A stretch of DNA of 7,143 nt from Akkermansiaceae bacterium (GTDB taxonomy: Bacteria > Verrucomicrobiota > Verrucomicrobiia > Verrucomicrobiales > Akkermansiaceae): positions 1-7,143 of the forward strand of contig JARFPV010000441.1 in NCBI GenBank assembly GCA_029288115.1, read 5' to 3'. The position numbers and the translations under genes are program-made. Numbering within the stretch: the first letter of the stretch is position 1; the number at the start of each line of letters is the position of its first letter. The notes under the pieces were generated by a model, which was given only the letters and a program-made list of their open reading frames with translations, was not told the origin of the DNA and did not search any database. Of the stretch, positions 5,954-7,143 are shown piece by piece.

Positions 5954-6460
5954 ATGATTCACAAAGAACTTGAAACCGCCCTGAACGCGCAGATCAACCA
6001 GGAGCTGACCGCGGCATATAATTACCTCGGTATGTCGACTCATTTTGACAACGAGAACCTGGATGGGTTTTCGAAATGGATGCTGATGCAGCATGAGGAG
6101 GAAAAGGTTCACGCCATGAAGCTGTTGCACTACCTGCAGGATCGCGGTGGTAAAGTCAGCCTGAACGCCATCCCGGCTCCGAACTCTGACTTTGGTGAGC
6201 CTCTCGCCGTTTTTCAGAGGGCCTTGGAAACCGAGGTGCAGAATACGAAATCGATTAACGCTCTCTACGAGCTGGCGTTGAAGCTCAATGATCACGCCAC
6301 CGTCAGTCACCTCCAGTGGTTCCTCGATGAACAGGTCGAGGAGGAGAAAAGCATCGAGGATATTATTGCCCTGTTAGATCGTATTGGCGACGAGAGTGCG
6401 GGTTTGCTGTATCTGGATGACAAGTTAGGTAGCCGCAGTGCTCCTGAAGATGTGGAGTAG
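5954..6460 (+). CDS. ftnA: Non-haem ferritin (FtnA-type)
   Basis: This 168-residue protein is a bacterial ferritin, the subunit of a 24-mer cytoplasmic shell that oxidises Fe(II) and stores it as a ferric mineral. The ferroxidase ligands are all present at E. coli FtnA-like positions: E17, E50, H53, E94, Q127 and E130. The third-site acidic residues E49 and E126 are also present. Helix A begins at residue 4 with the family pattern ALNAQINQELTAAYNYL, and helix D ends near residue 145. There is no haem-ligating Met at the bacterioferritin position, so FtnA rather than Bfr. ATG 5954 gives the standard N-terminus. No Shine-Dalgarno is visible in GTTTTTGGTTCC before it. It follows the four-Cys protein by 49 bases and is followed by a small membrane protein after 38 bases, so an operon is plausible. 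I find no convincing separate promoter in the 49-bp gap. Confidence 0.95.
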   Translation: MIHKELETALNAQINQELTAAYNYLGMSTHFDNENLDGFSKWMLMQHEEEKVHAMKLLHYLQDRGGKVSLNAIPAPNSDFGEPLAVFQRALETEVQNTKSINALYELALKLNDHATVSHLQWFLDEQVEEEKSIEDIIALLDRIGDESAGLLYLDDKLGSRSAPEDVE

Positions 6461-6498
6461 CCTTTTGCTTTGTTTGTCTGCAGAAGTGTTACAAAATC

Positions 6499-6705
6499 AT
6501 GTTTGACCCATACGCCATTCTAGCTTGGGTCATCTTCGGATCACTCGGAGTGATTTACGTGGCGTATGGGAAATGGAAAGACCTCTGGCAGCCGAAGGTG
6601 CTTGGGTTTGCATTGATGTTTTTCCCTTATTTCATTCCCTCCGGGTTCTGGCTGTGGACGGTTGGCGTGATTCTCTCTCTCGCGATTTTTGTGGCCAAGG
6701 ATTAG
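6499..6705 (+). CDS. Small three-helix membrane protein
   Basis: This 68-residue protein is almost entirely hydrophobic, with segments at about 5-22, 32-48 and 50-66. A YGKWKDLWQPK stretch sits between the first and second segments. The pattern short TM, YGK-type loop, then G-x-ALM-x-FPYF is familiar from small conserved inner-membrane proteins of unknown function. I cannot assign a role. The start is supported by a weak AGAAG about 11 bases upstream and by the acidic then hydrophobic N-terminus. It lies 38 bases after ferritin and 77 bases before the next gene, all on the same strand, and may be cotranscribed. Confidence 0.7.
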   Translation: MFDPYAILAWVIFGSLGVIYVAYGKWKDLWQPKVLGFALMFFPYFIPSGFWLWTVGVILSLAIFVAKD

Positions 6706-6782
6706 TTCTGGGTATTATTTCAAATAAGCCGCCACCTTTTGATGGCTTGACCCTGTTTTGTAGACTGGCATGGTGAACTTCT

Positions 6783-7143
6783 ATGATGAAGTTTTTCTAT
6801 TTATGTTTGTTGGTGCCCGCTTTTGCAGCGTTATCGGATGCTGCCGAGGTTACGGATGCCAGTGCCAAAAAGTTTGTGCTGAATTGGGCTCAAGCTTTTA
6901 ACAAGAACGACCCCGATCATATTTCGGGATTTTACGATCAGGATGAACGTGTCGACATGCTTACTTCTAACGGATCGTGGCTCAAAGGTTTCAAGGCGAT
7001 TAAAAAATCGTACCGTGAGGATATGAAACTACTCAAATTTTCTGACTCCAAGATCAAGAAGCTGCAGGTGAGAACTCACGGAGCGATGGCGCTGATTTCC
7101 TTTGAGCATCTGTTCAAGTACCGTATGCCTGTCTCTTATACAC
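6783..7143 (+). CDS. Secreted NTF2-like (SnoaL/DUF4440-type) protein, partial
   Basis: This frame is open to the right edge (120 codons visible) and is not closed by a stop. It begins MMKFFYLCLLVPAFAALSDA, a Sec signal peptide with probable cleavage around residue 20, so the protein is exported. The mature part starts with a helix and loop (AKKFVLNWAQAFNKND ... FYDQDERV) followed by strands around WLKGFKAIKKSY and GAMALISFEH. This is the arrangement of the NTF2-like fold of SnoaL/DUF4440 proteins, which form small cone-shaped barrels that bind ligands or catalyse varied reactions. Function cannot be specified. The start is ATG 6783 (or ATG 6786). GGTGA at 6772-6776 lies 6 nt upstream, one of the better ribosome-binding sites in the window, and an in-frame TGA at 6774-6776 excludes earlier starts. 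The C-terminal part is missing. Confidence 0.8.
   Translation, partial: MMKFFYLCLLVPAFAALSDAAEVTDASAKKFVLNWAQAFNKNDPDHISGFYDQDERVDMLTSNGSWLKGFKAIKKSYREDMKLLKFSDSKIKKLQVRTHGAMALISFEHLFKYRMPVSYT

Noticed and set aside
5939..6310. Minus-strand 123-codon frame inside ferritin
   Set aside because: It is a shadow of the ferritin gene, whose ligands and length are all as expected.
6715..6727. AT-rich palindrome TTATTT-C-AAATAA
   Set aside because: It is perfect but short and AT-only in a low-complexity stretch, with no T-run or promoter geometry to give it a role.

Overview
The window reads as chromosomal DNA from a free-living Gram-negative-type bacterium. Evidence is a lipobox lipoprotein, a Sec signal peptide and several polytopic membrane proteins. 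The mix of families and the mostly Shine-Dalgarno-poor starts would fit Verrucomicrobiota or a related group, but no marker gene fixes the taxonomy, so this is only a guess. Flanking genes look GC-rich (single lines hand-count at about 52-75%), while the middle block (about 1118-3738) is lower, about 37-53% in the lines counted.

Layout. (1) 1-1117, minus strand: most of an ANL-superfamily acyl-CoA synthetase / AMP-binding enzyme whose C-terminus lies outside the window. (2) 1118-1628: no intact gene, but a plus-strand remnant resembling the N-terminus of a multi-spanning membrane protein family. (3) 1629-2399, plus: an uncharacterised two-TM protein with a PH-like (DUF6585-like) soluble part. 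(4) 2400-2700: gene-free, with a perfect 10-bp hairpin, three GTGAGTC repeats and an orphan start site followed by a signal-peptide-like 15-codon frame. (5) 2701-3642, minus: a lipoprotein with MORN-like repeats and a helical tail. (6) 3739-4515, minus: a TerC-family membrane protein (metal export or metal homeostasis). (7) 4581-5600, plus: a Tas-like aldo-keto reductase, divergent from TerC across 65 bp. (8) 5682-5702: a near-perfect palindrome matching the Fur box at 13 of 19 positions, immediately before a 65-aa Cys-cluster protein (5707-5904), a non-haem ferritin (5954-6460), a 68-aa membrane protein (6499-6705) and the start of a secreted NTF2/SnoaL-like protein (6783-7143, partial).

The most coherent functional story is metal and redox homeostasis: a TerC-type membrane protein, an NADPH-type reductase, and an apparent iron-responsive unit pairing a small four-cysteine protein with ferritin. 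That pairing recalls the Bfd/Bfr logic (small Fe-S partner plus iron store), but with an unrelated cysteine pattern, and is the best candidate for something undescribed here. The middle block looks like accessory or decaying DNA.
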